A stretch of 64,000 nt of DNA, taken from assembly GCF_001598375.1 (NCBI RefSeq), contig NZ_BCYV01000013.1, positions 124,001 through 188,000 on the forward strand, read 5' to 3'. The stretch is from Novosphingobium capsulatum NBRC 12533 (GTDB lineage Bacteria; Pseudomonadota; Alphaproteobacteria; Sphingomonadales; Sphingomonadaceae). Below, piece by piece: positions 44,985 through 54,616 of the stretch. The notes beneath the pieces are model-generated. The model ran no database searches. It saw only the letters and a program-made list of their open reading frames with translations, and was not told where the DNA came from. The position numbers and the translations under genes were made by a program. Within the stretch, counting starts at the first letter, position 1. Each line of letters starts with the position of its first letter.

Positions 44985-46400
44985 TCAGATGTGGATCGGC
45001 TTTTCGCGGATGCCCATTGCCGCTTCCTTGAGCGCTTCCGAATGGGTCGGGTGCGCGTGGCAGGTATAGGCGATGTCTTCCGAGGTAGCGCCAAATTCCA
45101 GCGCCAGCGCGGCTTCGGCGATCATCGTGCCGGCCACCGAGGCGATCGCCCACACGCCCAGCACGCGGTCGGTCTGCGCATCGGCAATGACCTTCACGAA
45201 GCCATCGGGCTCGTGGTTGGTCTTGGCGCGGCTGTTGGCCAGCATGGGGAACTTGCTGACCTTGATCTTCGACTGGTCGCCGCCGGCCTTCTCCAGCGCG
45301 GCTTCCTGGGTCAGGCCCACGCCGGCAAATTCGGGGAAGGTATAGACCACGCCGGGGATCACGTCGTGGTTGACGATGCCCGTCAGGCCGGCGATGTTTT
45401 CGGCCACGGCAATGCCTTCGTCCTCGGCCTTGTGTGCCAGCATCGGGCCGGGGATCACGTCACCGATCGCCCACACGCCGTCTACCTTGGTGCGGAAATC
45501 GTGGTCGGTTTCGATCTGGCCGCGGCCGTTCAGTTCCAGGCCGATCTTGTCGAGGCCGAGGCCATCGGTGTTGGGCCGGCGGCCGATCGCCACCAGCACG
45601 CAATCGGCTTCGATCGTTTCGGCAGCGCCGCCGGCCGAAGGCTCGACGGTGAGCGTCGCCTTGCCGCCTTCGACGGCTACGCCGGTGACCTTGGTCGAAA
45701 GCTTGAGCGCCATGCCCTGCTTCTTGAAGATCTTGGCGGCTTCCTTGCGCACGTCGCCGTCCATGCCGGGCAGCAGCTGGTCAAGGTATTCCACCACGGT
45801 GACCTTGGCACCCAGGCGGCGCCAGACCGAACCCAGTTCCAGGCCAATCACGCCGCCACCGATCACCACCAGGTGTTCGGGCACGCGGTCGAGCGCAAGG
45901 GCACCGGTCGAATCGACCACCACGCCCGCGTCATTGTCCACGGTCACGCCCGGCAGCGGGGTGACCGACGAACCGGTGGCGATGACGATGTGCTTGGCCG
46001 AAACCTTTTGCCCGGCCACGGTGACGCTGTGCGCGTCTTCGAACGTGGCATAGCCCTTGAGCCAGGTGATCTTGTTCTTCTTGAACAGGAATTCGATGCC
46101 GCCGGTCAGGCCCTTGACCGAGTCGAGCTTCTGCGCCTGCATGGCAGAGAGGTCCAGTTCCACCGGGCCGGTCTTGATGCCATAGTTGGCAAAGGTGCCG
46201 TTGACGGCTTCGTCGTACTTTTCCGAACCGTGCAGCAGCGCCTTCGACGGGATGCAGCCCACGTTGAGGCAGGTGCCGCCCAGCGTTTCGCGCCCTTCGG
46301 CGCACGCAGTCTTGAGGCCCAGCTGGGCCGCGCGGATCGCCGCGACATAGCCGCCCGGGCCAGCGCCGATCACCAGGACATCATAATCATATTCAGCCAT
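44985..46400 (-). CDS. lpdA: Dihydrolipoyl dehydrogenase (E3)
   Basis: A 471-residue FAD disulfide oxidoreductase that reoxidises dihydrolipoyl groups of 2-oxoglutarate dehydrogenase. FAD site VLVIGAGPGGYVAAIRAAQL, redox disulfide GGTCLNVGCIPSKALL, NAD site VVIGGGVIGLELGSVWRRLG, and C-terminal catalytic His-Glu in CHAHPTHSEALKEA. Third gene of the leftward sucA-odhB-lpdA set, after a 124-nt gap with a GC hairpin. Terminator follows. Confidence 0.97.
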   Translation of the reverse strand: MAEYDYDVLVIGAGPGGYVAAIRAAQLGLKTACAEGRETLGGTCLNVGCIPSKALLHGSEKYDEAVNGTFANYGIKTGPVELDLSAMQAQKLDSVKGLTGGIEFLFKKNKITWLKGYATFEDAHSVTVAGQKVSAKHIVIATGSSVTPLPGVTVDNDAGVVVDSTGALALDRVPEHLVVIGGGVIGLELGSVWRRLGAKVTVVEYLDQLLPGMDGDVRKEAAKIFKKQGMALKLSTKVTGVAVEGGKATLTVEPSAGGAAETIEADCVLVAIGRRPNTDGLGLDKIGLELNGRGQIETDHDFRTKVDGVWAIGDVIPGPMLAHKAEDEGIAVAENIAGLTGIVNHDVIPGVVYTFPEFAGVGLTQEAALEKAGGDQSKIKVSKFPMLANSRAKTNHEPDGFVKVIADAQTDRVLGVWAIASVAGTMIAEAALALEFGATSEDIAYTCHAHPTHSEALKEAAMGIREKPIHI

Positions 46401-46481
46401 TGCGGCCTCCTGTTCGCGCGTTCCCGAAAACGGTGGCGGGACTGGCGCGACTTATCACACAAGTTCGCGTGGATGCACGCT

Positions 46482-46512
46482 GGCGCGCCCGGCGGTGGTC
46501 ACCGGGCGCGCC
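46482..46512. terminator. GC hairpin between odhB and lpdA
   Basis: GGCGCGCCCGG (46482-46492) and CCGGGCGCGCC (46502-46512) form an 11-bp perfect stem with a 9-nt loop, 13 nt past the odhB stop. No T run follows on the leftward strand, so it may attenuate, protect the upstream mRNA end, or be neutral. Confidence 0.5.
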
Positions 46513-46524
46513 GTGCAGTGCCGA

Positions 46525-47796
46525 TCAGAGATCGATCAGCAGGCGGGTGGGATCTTCGATCGCTTCCTTGATGGTCTTGAGCGCGGTAACCGCCTCGCGA
46601 CCGTCGATGATGCGGTGGTCATACGACAGGGCGATGTACATCATCGGGCGGATCACGATCTCGCCGTTGCGAACCACAGGGCGGTCCTCGATGCGGTGCA
46701 GGCCCAGCACGGCCGACTGCGGCGGGTTGATGATCGGGGTGGACATCAGGCCACCAAACACGCCGCCGTTGGAAATGGTGAAGGTGCCGCCCTTCATGTC
46801 TTCCATGGTCAGTGCGCCTTCGCGGGCCTTCTTGCCGAAATCGCCGATCGCCTTTTCGATGCCGGCGAACGAGAGCTTGTCAGCATCGCGCACCACCGGA
46901 ACGACCAGGCCGTTCGGCGCCGACACGGCCACCGAGATATCGACATAGTCGTGATAGACGATTTCATCGCCCTGGATCTGGGCATTGACGGCCGGAATGT
47001 CCTTGAGCGCCAAGCACGAAGCCTTGGCGAAGAACGACATGAAGCCCAGCTTCACGCCGTGCTTCTTCTCGAACACGTCCTTGTACTTTTCGCGCGCGGC
47101 CATCACCGCCGACATGTCCACGTCGTTGAACGTGGTGAGCAGGGCAGCGTTTTCCTGCGCGCTCTTGAGGCGCTTGGCGATGGTCTGGCGCAGGCGCGTC
47201 ATCTTGACGCGTTCCTCGTTGCGGCCCGGGGCAGCAACGGCCGCAGGCACGGCGGCCGTGGCGGCGGGAGCGGGCGAGGCGGCCTTGGCCTGGGCTGCGG
47301 CGAGCACGTCTTCCTTGGTCAGGCGGCCGTCCTTGCCGGTGCCCTTGACGGTGGAAGGATCGATGCCGTGCTCCAGCACCGCGCGGCGCACCGCCGGCGA
47401 CAGCGCGGCAGCGCCGGCATCGTCACCAGCAGGGGCCGAAGCAGGGACAGCCGCAGCAGCAGCCGGGGCCGGCGCGGCGGCCGGAGCCACTGTGTCGGAC
47501 GCGGGCGGCACGGGCTTTTCCTCGCGCGGGGCAACCGGCACGTTGCCGGCTGCGGCAACGCCGTCTTCCACGGTGCCGAGCAGCGCGCCAACCGTGACGG
47601 TTTCGCCTTCGGCAACCAGGATCTGGCCCAGCACGCCGGCAACGGGCGAGGGCACTTCGACGGCAACCTTGTCGGTTTCGAGGCTGACGATAGGCTCGTC
47701 CAGAGCCACCGCTTCGCCGGGCTTCTTCAGCCACTGGCCGACCGTCGCTTCGCTGACGCTTTCACCGAGCGTCGGAACCTTGACTTCGATGGACAT
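46525..47796 (-). CDS. odhB: 2-oxoglutarate dehydrogenase E2 (dihydrolipoyl succinyltransferase)
   Basis: A 423-residue E2. A single lipoyl domain ([20 protein letters not shown]; lipoylated Lys43 in ETDKVAVEV), an Ala/Pro linker, the E3/E1-binding domain ([20 protein letters not shown]), a second Ala-rich linker and the catalytic domain ([20 protein letters not shown] to [15 protein letters not shown] with catalytic His). The lengths of the linkers are normal. 45 nt after sucA. Confidence 0.97.
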   Translation of the reverse strand: MSIEVKVPTLGESVSEATVGQWLKKPGEAVALDEPIVSLETDKVAVEVPSPVAGVLGQILVAEGETVTVGALLGTVEDGVAAAGNVPVAPREEKPVPPASDTVAPAAAPAPAAAAAVPASAPAGDDAGAAALSPAVRRAVLEHGIDPSTVKGTGKDGRLTKEDVLAAAQAKAASPAPAATAAVPAAVAAPGRNEERVKMTRLRQTIAKRLKSAQENAALLTTFNDVDMSAVMAAREKYKDVFEKKHGVKLGFMSFFAKASCLALKDIPAVNAQIQGDEIVYHDYVDISVAVSAPNGLVVPVVRDADKLSFAGIEKAIGDFGKKAREGALTMEDMKGGTFTISNGGVFGGLMSTPIINPPQSAVLGLHRIEDRPVVRNGEIVIRPMMYIALSYDHRIIDGREAVTALKTIKEAIEDPTRLLIDL

Positions 47797-47841
47797 GACT
47801 TGGTGTTCCTTGGGGAGAATTCAGGTGGACGAAACGGCCGG

Positions 47842-50679
47842 TCAGGCCTTCTTCTTGCGGCGGATTTCCTCGCGCACCGACAGCGCCAGCGCATCGGCAA
47901 CCAAGGCGGCCTGCTCGGCATTGTGGCGCTTGGCCAGGCCCGTGGCGGGCGAGGCCGAGGCGGAACGGCCGGCATAGCGGGGGCGCGTGACCTTGCCCTT
48001 GGCAGCCTTGAGCGATTCCTCGATCAGCGGCTCGGCAAAGAACCACGAACCGTTGTTCTTCGGCTCTTCCTGGCACCACACCACGTCTTCCAGATTGGTC
48101 ATGCGCGACAGGCGCAGGGCCAGCGGCTCACCCGGGAAGGGGTAGAGCTGCTCGATCCGAATGATCTGGGTATCGGTGATGCCGGCCGCATCGCGTGCCT
48201 CGATCAGGTCATAGGCGACCTTGCCCGAGCACAGCACCACGCGGCGGGTGTCGCGGTCTTCCGGTGCCGAAGGATCGGACAGGATGCGCTTGAACTGCGC
48301 TTCACCCAGGAAATCGGCCGCGGTCGACTTGGCCAGCGGGTGGCGCAGCAGCGACTTGGGCGTCATGATGATCAGCGGCTTGCGGAACGAGCGGTGCATC
48401 TGCCGGCGCAGCACGTGGAAGTAGTTGGCCGGGCTGGTGATGTTGCACACCTGCAGGTTGTCTTCCGCGCAGAGCTGGAGATAGCGCTCAAGGCGGGCCG
48501 AGGAGTGTTCCGGACCCTGGCCTTCATAGCCGTGCGGCAGCAGCATGACGAGGCCATTGGCGCGCAGCCACTTGGCTTCCGATGCGGCAACGTACTGGTC
48601 GATCACGATCTGGGCGCCGTTGGCAAAGTCACCGAACTGCGCTTCCCACAGCACAAGCGTCTTGGGATCGGCGCTGGCATAGCCGTATTCGAAGCCGAGC
48701 ACGCCATATTCCGACAGCGGGCTGTCGAGCACTTCGAAGCGGCCGTGGGGCAGCGTCGCCAGCGGCACATACTTGTGCTCGTCGGTCTGGTCGACCCACA
48801 CCGCGTGGCGCTGGCTGAACGTGCCGCGGCCGCAATCCTGGCCCGAAAGGCGCACGTTGTAGCCTTCGGTGACCAGGCTGCCATAGGCGAGCGCTTCGGC
48901 CGTGGCCCAGTCAAACCCGTTGCCGGTGTTGAACATCTCGCGCTTGGCGTCGAGCACGCGGCCCAGCGTCTTGTGGACGGTCAGGCTTTCGGGAACCGAG
49001 GTCAGCGTGCGGCCCAGGCTGTCGAACAGCTTCTGTTCGATGCCGGTGGCCACGTTGCGGCGCGCCGTCACCGGGTCGGCCGGCTTGTTGAGGCCTGCCC
49101 AGCGTCCGCCGAACCAGTCGGCCTCGTTGGCCTTGTAGCTCTTGGCGGCTTCGAACTCGTTTTCGAGCGTGGCGGTGAAGTGGTCTTCCACGTCACCCTT
49201 CCAGCCCTTGTCGATCACGCCCTCGGCGGCCAGACGCTCGGCATAGAGCGTCGAGACGGCCGGATGCTTCTTGATCTTGGCGTACATCAGCGGCTGCGTG
49301 AACGAGGGCTCGTCGCCTTCGTTGTGGCCGAAGCGGCGGTAGCACCACATGTCGATCACGATGTCGCGGCCGAACTGCTGGCGATAGTCGATCGCCAGCT
49401 TGCACGCGAAGGTCACCGCTTCGGGATCATCGCCGTTGACGTGGATGATCGGCGCCTGGACGCCCTTGGCCACGTCAGAGGGGTAGGGCGAGCCGCGCGA
49501 GAACTGCGGGCTGGTGGTGAAGCCGATCTGGTTGTTGATGATGAAGTGGATGCAACCGCCGGTGTTGTAGCCCTGCACGCCGGAAAAGCCGAAGCATTCC
49601 CAGACGATGCCCTGGCCGGCAAAGGCGGCGTCGCCATGGATCAGCACCGGCAGCACCTGCTTGTGCTTGCCCGGGCCCACGTCATCGCGGAACTGCTGCT
49701 GGGCCAGCGTCTTGCCCAGCACGATGGGGTCCACCGTTTCCAGGTGCGACGGGTTGGGCAGCAGGCTCATGTGCACCTTGGTGCCGTCGAACTCGCGGTC
49801 GGTGCTGGTGCCCAGGTGATACTTCACGTCGCCCGAGCCGCCCACATCTTCGGGGTTGGCGCTGCCGCCCGAGAATTCGTGGAAGATCACGCGATAGGGC
49901 TTGGCCATCACGTTGGCGAGGATGTTCAGGCGGCCGCGGTGGGCCATGCCATAGATGATTTCCTTCACCCCGCGCTGGCCGCCGTACTTGATCACCGCTT
50001 CGAGCGCGGGGATCATCGACTCGCCGCCGTCCAGGCCAAAGCGCTTGGTGCCGACATACTTCTTGCCGAGGAACTTCTCGTACTGCTCGCCGCGCACCAC
50101 GGCCGACAGAATCGCCTTCTTGCCCTCGGGCGTGAAGTCGATCGACTTGTCGCCGCCTTCGATGCGGTCCTGCAGGAACTTGCGCTCCTCCACGTCGGAG
50201 ATGTGCATGTATTCCAGGCCGACCTTGCCGCAATAGTTCTTGCGCAGGATCTCGACCACTTCGCGCACGGTGCCCCATTGCAGGCCCAGCGTGCCGCCCA
50301 GATAGATCTTGCGATCCATGTCCTTGGGCAGGAAGCCGTGGTATTCGGGGCTGAGGTCGGCCGGCAGGTACTGCTTGGACAGGCCCAGCGGATCAAGGTC
50401 TGCCGCCAGGTGGCCGCGCACGCGATAAGTGCGCACCAGCAGCATCACGCGCAGGCTGTCGTTGGCCGCCTGTTCCAGCGCGGCTTCGTCCAGCGCGGCG
50501 CCGGCCTTCTTGGCGGCCTTGGCGACCTCGACCTTGATGGTCATGGGATCGAGCGCACGGGTCAGATCATCGCCGGCGAGCGCGTCGGTAATCGGCCAGC
50601 GCTTGGACTGCCAGGACGGACCCTGCTGCGGCGCATCCTGTGAAGGATCAACTTCGTACTCGTGCACGTCCTGTGCCAT
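47842..50679 (-). CDS. sucA: 2-oxoglutarate dehydrogenase E1 component
   Basis: A 945-residue thiamine-diphosphate enzyme decarboxylating 2-oxoglutarate in the TCA cycle. N-terminal PSWQSKRWPITDALAGDD, TPP region LIHGDAAFAGQGIVWECFGF...NNQIGFTTSP, MWCYRRFGHNEGDEPSFTQP and the C-terminal VVWCQEEPKNNGSW. The ATG at 50679 has CAGGAG upstream; a TTG two codons earlier is less likely. First gene of sucA-odhB-lpdA, preceded by mdh. Confidence 0.97.
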   Translation of the reverse strand: MAQDVHEYEVDPSQDAPQQGPSWQSKRWPITDALAGDDLTRALDPMTIKVEVAKAAKKAGAALDEAALEQAANDSLRVMLLVRTYRVRGHLAADLDPLGLSKQYLPADLSPEYHGFLPKDMDRKIYLGGTLGLQWGTVREVVEILRKNYCGKVGLEYMHISDVEERKFLQDRIEGGDKSIDFTPEGKKAILSAVVRGEQYEKFLGKKYVGTKRFGLDGGESMIPALEAVIKYGGQRGVKEIIYGMAHRGRLNILANVMAKPYRVIFHEFSGGSANPEDVGGSGDVKYHLGTSTDREFDGTKVHMSLLPNPSHLETVDPIVLGKTLAQQQFRDDVGPGKHKQVLPVLIHGDAAFAGQGIVWECFGFSGVQGYNTGGCIHFIINNQIGFTTSPQFSRGSPYPSDVAKGVQAPIIHVNGDDPEAVTFACKLAIDYRQQFGRDIVIDMWCYRRFGHNEGDEPSFTQPLMYAKIKKHPAVSTLYAERLAAEGVIDKGWKGDVEDHFTATLENEFEAAKSYKANEADWFGGRWAGLNKPADPVTARRNVATGIEQKLFDSLGRTLTSVPESLTVHKTLGRVLDAKREMFNTGNGFDWATAEALAYGSLVTEGYNVRLSGQDCGRGTFSQRHAVWVDQTDEHKYVPLATLPHGRFEVLDSPLSEYGVLGFEYGYASADPKTLVLWEAQFGDFANGAQIVIDQYVAASEAKWLRANGLVMLLPHGYEGQGPEHSSARLERYLQLCAEDNLQVCNITSPANYFHVLRRQMHRSFRKPLIIMTPKSLLRHPLAKSTAADFLGEAQFKRILSDPSAPEDRDTRRVVLCSGKVAYDLIEARDAAGITDTQIIRIEQLYPFPGEPLALRLSRMTNLEDVVWCQEEPKNNGSWFFAEPLIEESLKAAKGKVTRPRYAGRSASASPATGLAKRHNAEQAALVADALALSVREEIRRKKKA

Positions 50680-50921
50680 GGTCAATTCACTCCTGTGCCC
50701 CCGGGGAGGGGAGGGGCTTCGGAAAAAGGTTGTGGGCAGAGTGCATACCGGCGCAGCCTGCCTGTGACTGTCATCGCTTTCCCGCCGCCATGGCCGGATC
50801 GGCCGCCCTGCGCATGCCTTGCGCGCAATGGGCCAGGTATCCTTAATGGCGTCTGGTCAGCGCCCTTCGCAAAGGGTCTTATCGCTTTTGCCGGCCTGAA
50901 AAACAGCCCGGTAGAAGGTGC

Positions 50922-50949
50922 CGCGGCCGCCCGGGAAAGGACGGCCGCG
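50922..50949. terminator. GC hairpin after mdh
   Basis: CGCGGCCG (50922-50929) and CGGCCGCG (50942-50949) form an 8-bp stem 14 nt past the mdh stop, within the 283-nt gap to sucA. A T run is not evident. The remainder of the gap shows no gene; it must contain the sucA promoter if transcription restarts there. Confidence 0.45.
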
Positions 50950-50962
50950 AACCATGCTGCCA

Positions 50963-52260
<1,298 letters not shown>

Positions 52261-52626
52261 TCATCCGAGCCCGGCAAGTTCCCGGCGCAGGGCAATGGCC
52301 TTGCGGCGATCGAGCGTGTGGCACACCTGCGCCCACCAATCCGCCTGTTCCGCGTCCCCGGCCATCGCCGCGCGGGTTGCGGCGCGGGCAGCTTGCCCGG
52401 CGGCGGCATGGCCATGGCTGGCAAACAGGCGCAGCGCTTCGGCCAGCAGGGCGTCTTCGGCCAGTCGATCAGCGAGGCGCCCGGCCATGGCGCGTACCGG
52501 CGATGGATAGTCCTGGGCTGCCTGGAGCGACCAGGCCGGATTGTCGTTGGCAGGGCGCGGCACGCGGCCGGCGGGCCGGCGGAGACAGGGCGAGATCATG
52601 CCATAGCGAGGGGCGAAACGCAGCAT
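52261..52626 (-). CDS. Hypothetical helical protein
   Basis: About 121 residues if the ATG at 52626 is used (GGAG 9 nt upstream); ATGs at 52650 and 52833 are also in frame. The start is basic (LRFAPRYGMISPCLRRPAGR), followed by an Ala/Arg-rich helical part (AGRLADRLAEDALLAEALRL, AEQADWWAQVCHTLDRRKAI). No known domain is recognised; similar short proteins with the DWWAQVxxTLDRR end seem to occur in sphingomonads. Function unknown. Confidence 0.55.
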   Translation of the reverse strand: MLRFAPRYGMISPCLRRPAGRVPRPANDNPAWSLQAAQDYPSPVRAMAGRLADRLAEDALLAEALRLFASHGHAAAGQAARAATRAAMAGDAEQADWWAQVCHTLDRRKAIALRRELAGLG

Positions 52627-52840
52627 GCGCGGGTGGTCTCCGTTCTTCATCGCGACACCGAAAATTCGGCTTTTTTCGTGTTCAAAGCCGTTTTCGGGGT
52701 AAACTTCCTGGCGGCTCTGCCGTCCTTCTACGGGGCGTTGCGCTAACAGGGCGTGAGATGAGACGGTAAACGGGACATTGATGTTCCCGCAGACGCGGCC
52801 AAGCGTGCCGATGCAGCGCCTGGCCGGGTTCAATCAGCCT

Positions 52841-54148
52841 TCAGCCATGCGGCTGGGCAATCCATTTTCCGGCGTTTTCATAGGTTTCCCGCGCTTCTGG
52901 GCGAAGCTGCGGGCTGGGGGCGCCGGGCAGGGGCGCTGCCAGTTGCGGCGCGGCGCTGGCCGGGATCGCGCGCTGGGGCGATTCGCCCAGGCCCCCGGTG
53001 GCCGTGCCCGTCGTGGCGCCGGCCGAAGCACCGGTGTGTTCGAGCGCGCTGATGCGGCCTTCCTCGAACGCCTTTTCCAGGGTGACCGGATCGGCCACGT
53101 CGGCCGCGGCCGGCACCCAGCTGCGCGGATGGGGCGCGGCCAGCGGCTCGCCACCGCGATAGCTGGCGTTGAAGGCGGCGGGCTGGCCGGCCGATCCGGC
53201 CCAGCGATAGAAGCGATGCGCGCCGATCGTGCCGATGAAGGCCAGCTTGTCTGACCATAGCGGATGGACCGCGCTGGTATGGTAATGCGTGGCCAGGCCC
53301 ACCGGGGCAAACACGTTGCCCGCCAGGGCATCGGCTGCCACGCGCCGGGCGCGGTCCCAGAACTGTTGCACCGGACGGCGCGCCATCGCGCCGTCGCAGG
53401 CAAAGCTGAACTGGCAGCCGGGGCGTTCCGATCCTTGGAACACCACGCCGCAAACCGTCTTGGGAAAGGCCGGGTGCGCCACGCGGTTGAGCACGACCTG
53501 CGCCACCGCACGCTGCCCGGCATCGGGTTCGGACGCGGCTTCGTAATAGATCGCGGTGGTCAGGCATTGCAGCGCGCGCCAGCGGTCTTCGCCGCTGCCG
53601 GTGGCAAACAGCGGCCGCGCTGCTGGATTGGCAGACCAGGGCGCGGTGGTGGTGCCATCATCGGCGTCGCTGCGGATTGCGGCCACCTGCCGGTCCCAGG
53701 CACGGGCGGCGTCCTGCGGGGCAAGCAGGCCGCTGTCTTGCGCCGAAACATAGTAGAACGCCGAGCCGGGAAAGCTTTCGCCCGCCCGCTCGAAAGGTTG
53801 CAGCCCGCCGTTGCGATCCTGTGCGGCGGCGGCATCGCTGCCGGGCGAACCCCAGCCGACCGCGCCGAGCACCAGGCCCAGCGCGCCGATCGCGGCAATG
53901 CCGGCGGCCCGCTCGGCCAGGCGCGAGGGCGCGCGATGCTGGTGGCGCCACGAGGTCATGTCGCGGCGGCGGATGCGGGCGGCAAAATCGCGTGGGCGCA
54001 CCGGCGGCAGGGTAAGCGCCGCGATCAGCGCGCCATCGGCCTGCCGCTGCCCGGCCAGGGCGACGCGCTCTTCCGGCCCCGGCGGCGGCATCAGCGCCTC
54101 GGGCGGAAGGGTGGGCGTGGCGCCGGTGAAGGGAATCGGGTCTGGCAT
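52841..54148 (-). CDS. Cell-wall hydrolase (SleB/CwlJ type)
   Basis: A 435-residue protein: a cytoplasmic N-terminus, one membrane helix (AAGIAAIGALGLVLGAVGWG, about 81-100), then a periplasmic part with the Hydrolase_2 (SleB) domain: ALQCLTTAIYYEAASEPDAG (probable catalytic Glu), RAVAQVVLNRVAHPAFPKTV, CGVVFQGSERPGCQFSFACD and ATHYHTSAVHPLWSDK. The C-terminal 100 residues are Ala/Pro-rich and probably disordered. It should cleave peptidoglycan glycan strands. The frame extends far upstream across btuB, which is noise; the start at 54148 gives a coherent protein. Confidence 0.87.
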   Translation of the reverse strand: MPDPIPFTGATPTLPPEALMPPPGPEERVALAGQRQADGALIAALTLPPVRPRDFAARIRRRDMTSWRHQHRAPSRLAERAAGIAAIGALGLVLGAVGWGSPGSDAAAAQDRNGGLQPFERAGESFPGSAFYYVSAQDSGLLAPQDAARAWDRQVAAIRSDADDGTTTAPWSANPAARPLFATGSGEDRWRALQCLTTAIYYEAASEPDAGQRAVAQVVLNRVAHPAFPKTVCGVVFQGSERPGCQFSFACDGAMARRPVQQFWDRARRVAADALAGNVFAPVGLATHYHTSAVHPLWSDKLAFIGTIGAHRFYRWAGSAGQPAAFNASYRGGEPLAAPHPRSWVPAAADVADPVTLEKAFEEGRISALEHTGASAGATTGTATGGLGESPQRAIPASAAPQLAAPLPGAPSPQLRPEARETYENAGKWIAQPHG

Positions 54149-54287
54149 AGGGCGTGAAACAGGGCAGGCTTGGTCTGCGCCATGGTGCGTTACGCGTTGC
54201 ACTGCAACCATGCACGGCAGGAATCGTCCTCGTCCCGATAAGGCACAGGCTGCTACGGGTTGGTTAATCATGGCTGCGGGCTTGCCC

Positions 54288-54500
54288 CTTGGTGCAGGTG
54301 TCGCTATCCGCCCGGGCTGACGCCACCGGTGCCCGCAACCACGCGGGCTAAGAGGGAAGCCGGAACCAGCCGGCGCTGCCCCCGCAACTGTTTCCGGACG
54401 AGCGCCGCGCCCTTGCGCGCCACTGGCCCCTTGGTGGGCTGGGAAGGCCGGCGTGTCGCGTTGACTTCGGATGAGCCAGGAAACCTGCCGGTGTGTGGTC
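54288..54500 (+). ncRNA. Cobalamin (B12) riboswitch
   Basis: The leader has the hallmark blocks of the cobalamin aptamer: GGGAAGCCGG...CCGGCGCTGCCCCCGCAACTG around 54355-54390 and the B12 box GCCAGGAAACCTGCCGG at 54475-54491. Downstream is btuB, the classic target. The exact ends are approximate. Adenosylcobalamin binding should lower expression of the uptake operon. Confidence 0.95.
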
Positions 54501-54556
54501 GTTCCGCGGCCGGGCGGGGTGTACCGGGCGCAAGCGTGACGAGTCTTCCGCCAGGG

Positions 54557-54604
54557 CCCGGCGGACCCTCGCGCCATGGACGGCGAGACTGTCCATGGGC
54601 CGGG
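54557..54604 (+). promoter_or_regulatory. Probable riboswitch expression platform masking the btuB ribosome site
   Basis: CCATGGAC (54574-54581) pairs with GTCCATGG (54591-54598), and the stem continues with CCCGGC (54557-54562) and GCCGGG (54599-54604). The last arm overlaps the Shine-Dalgarno GGGAGG at 54602-54607 in front of the GTG at 54617. This would block translation; there is no T run, so translational control is inferred. Confidence 0.6.
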
Positions 54605-54616
54605 AGGAAAAGAACC

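Noticed and set aside
46495..50643. Very long open frame (1382 codons) on the plus strand opposite odhB and sucA
   Set aside because: It is the mirror frame of two well-defined TCA-cycle genes; the peptide is rich in His/Arg/Gln with no domain, as expected from antisense reading of GC-rich codons.
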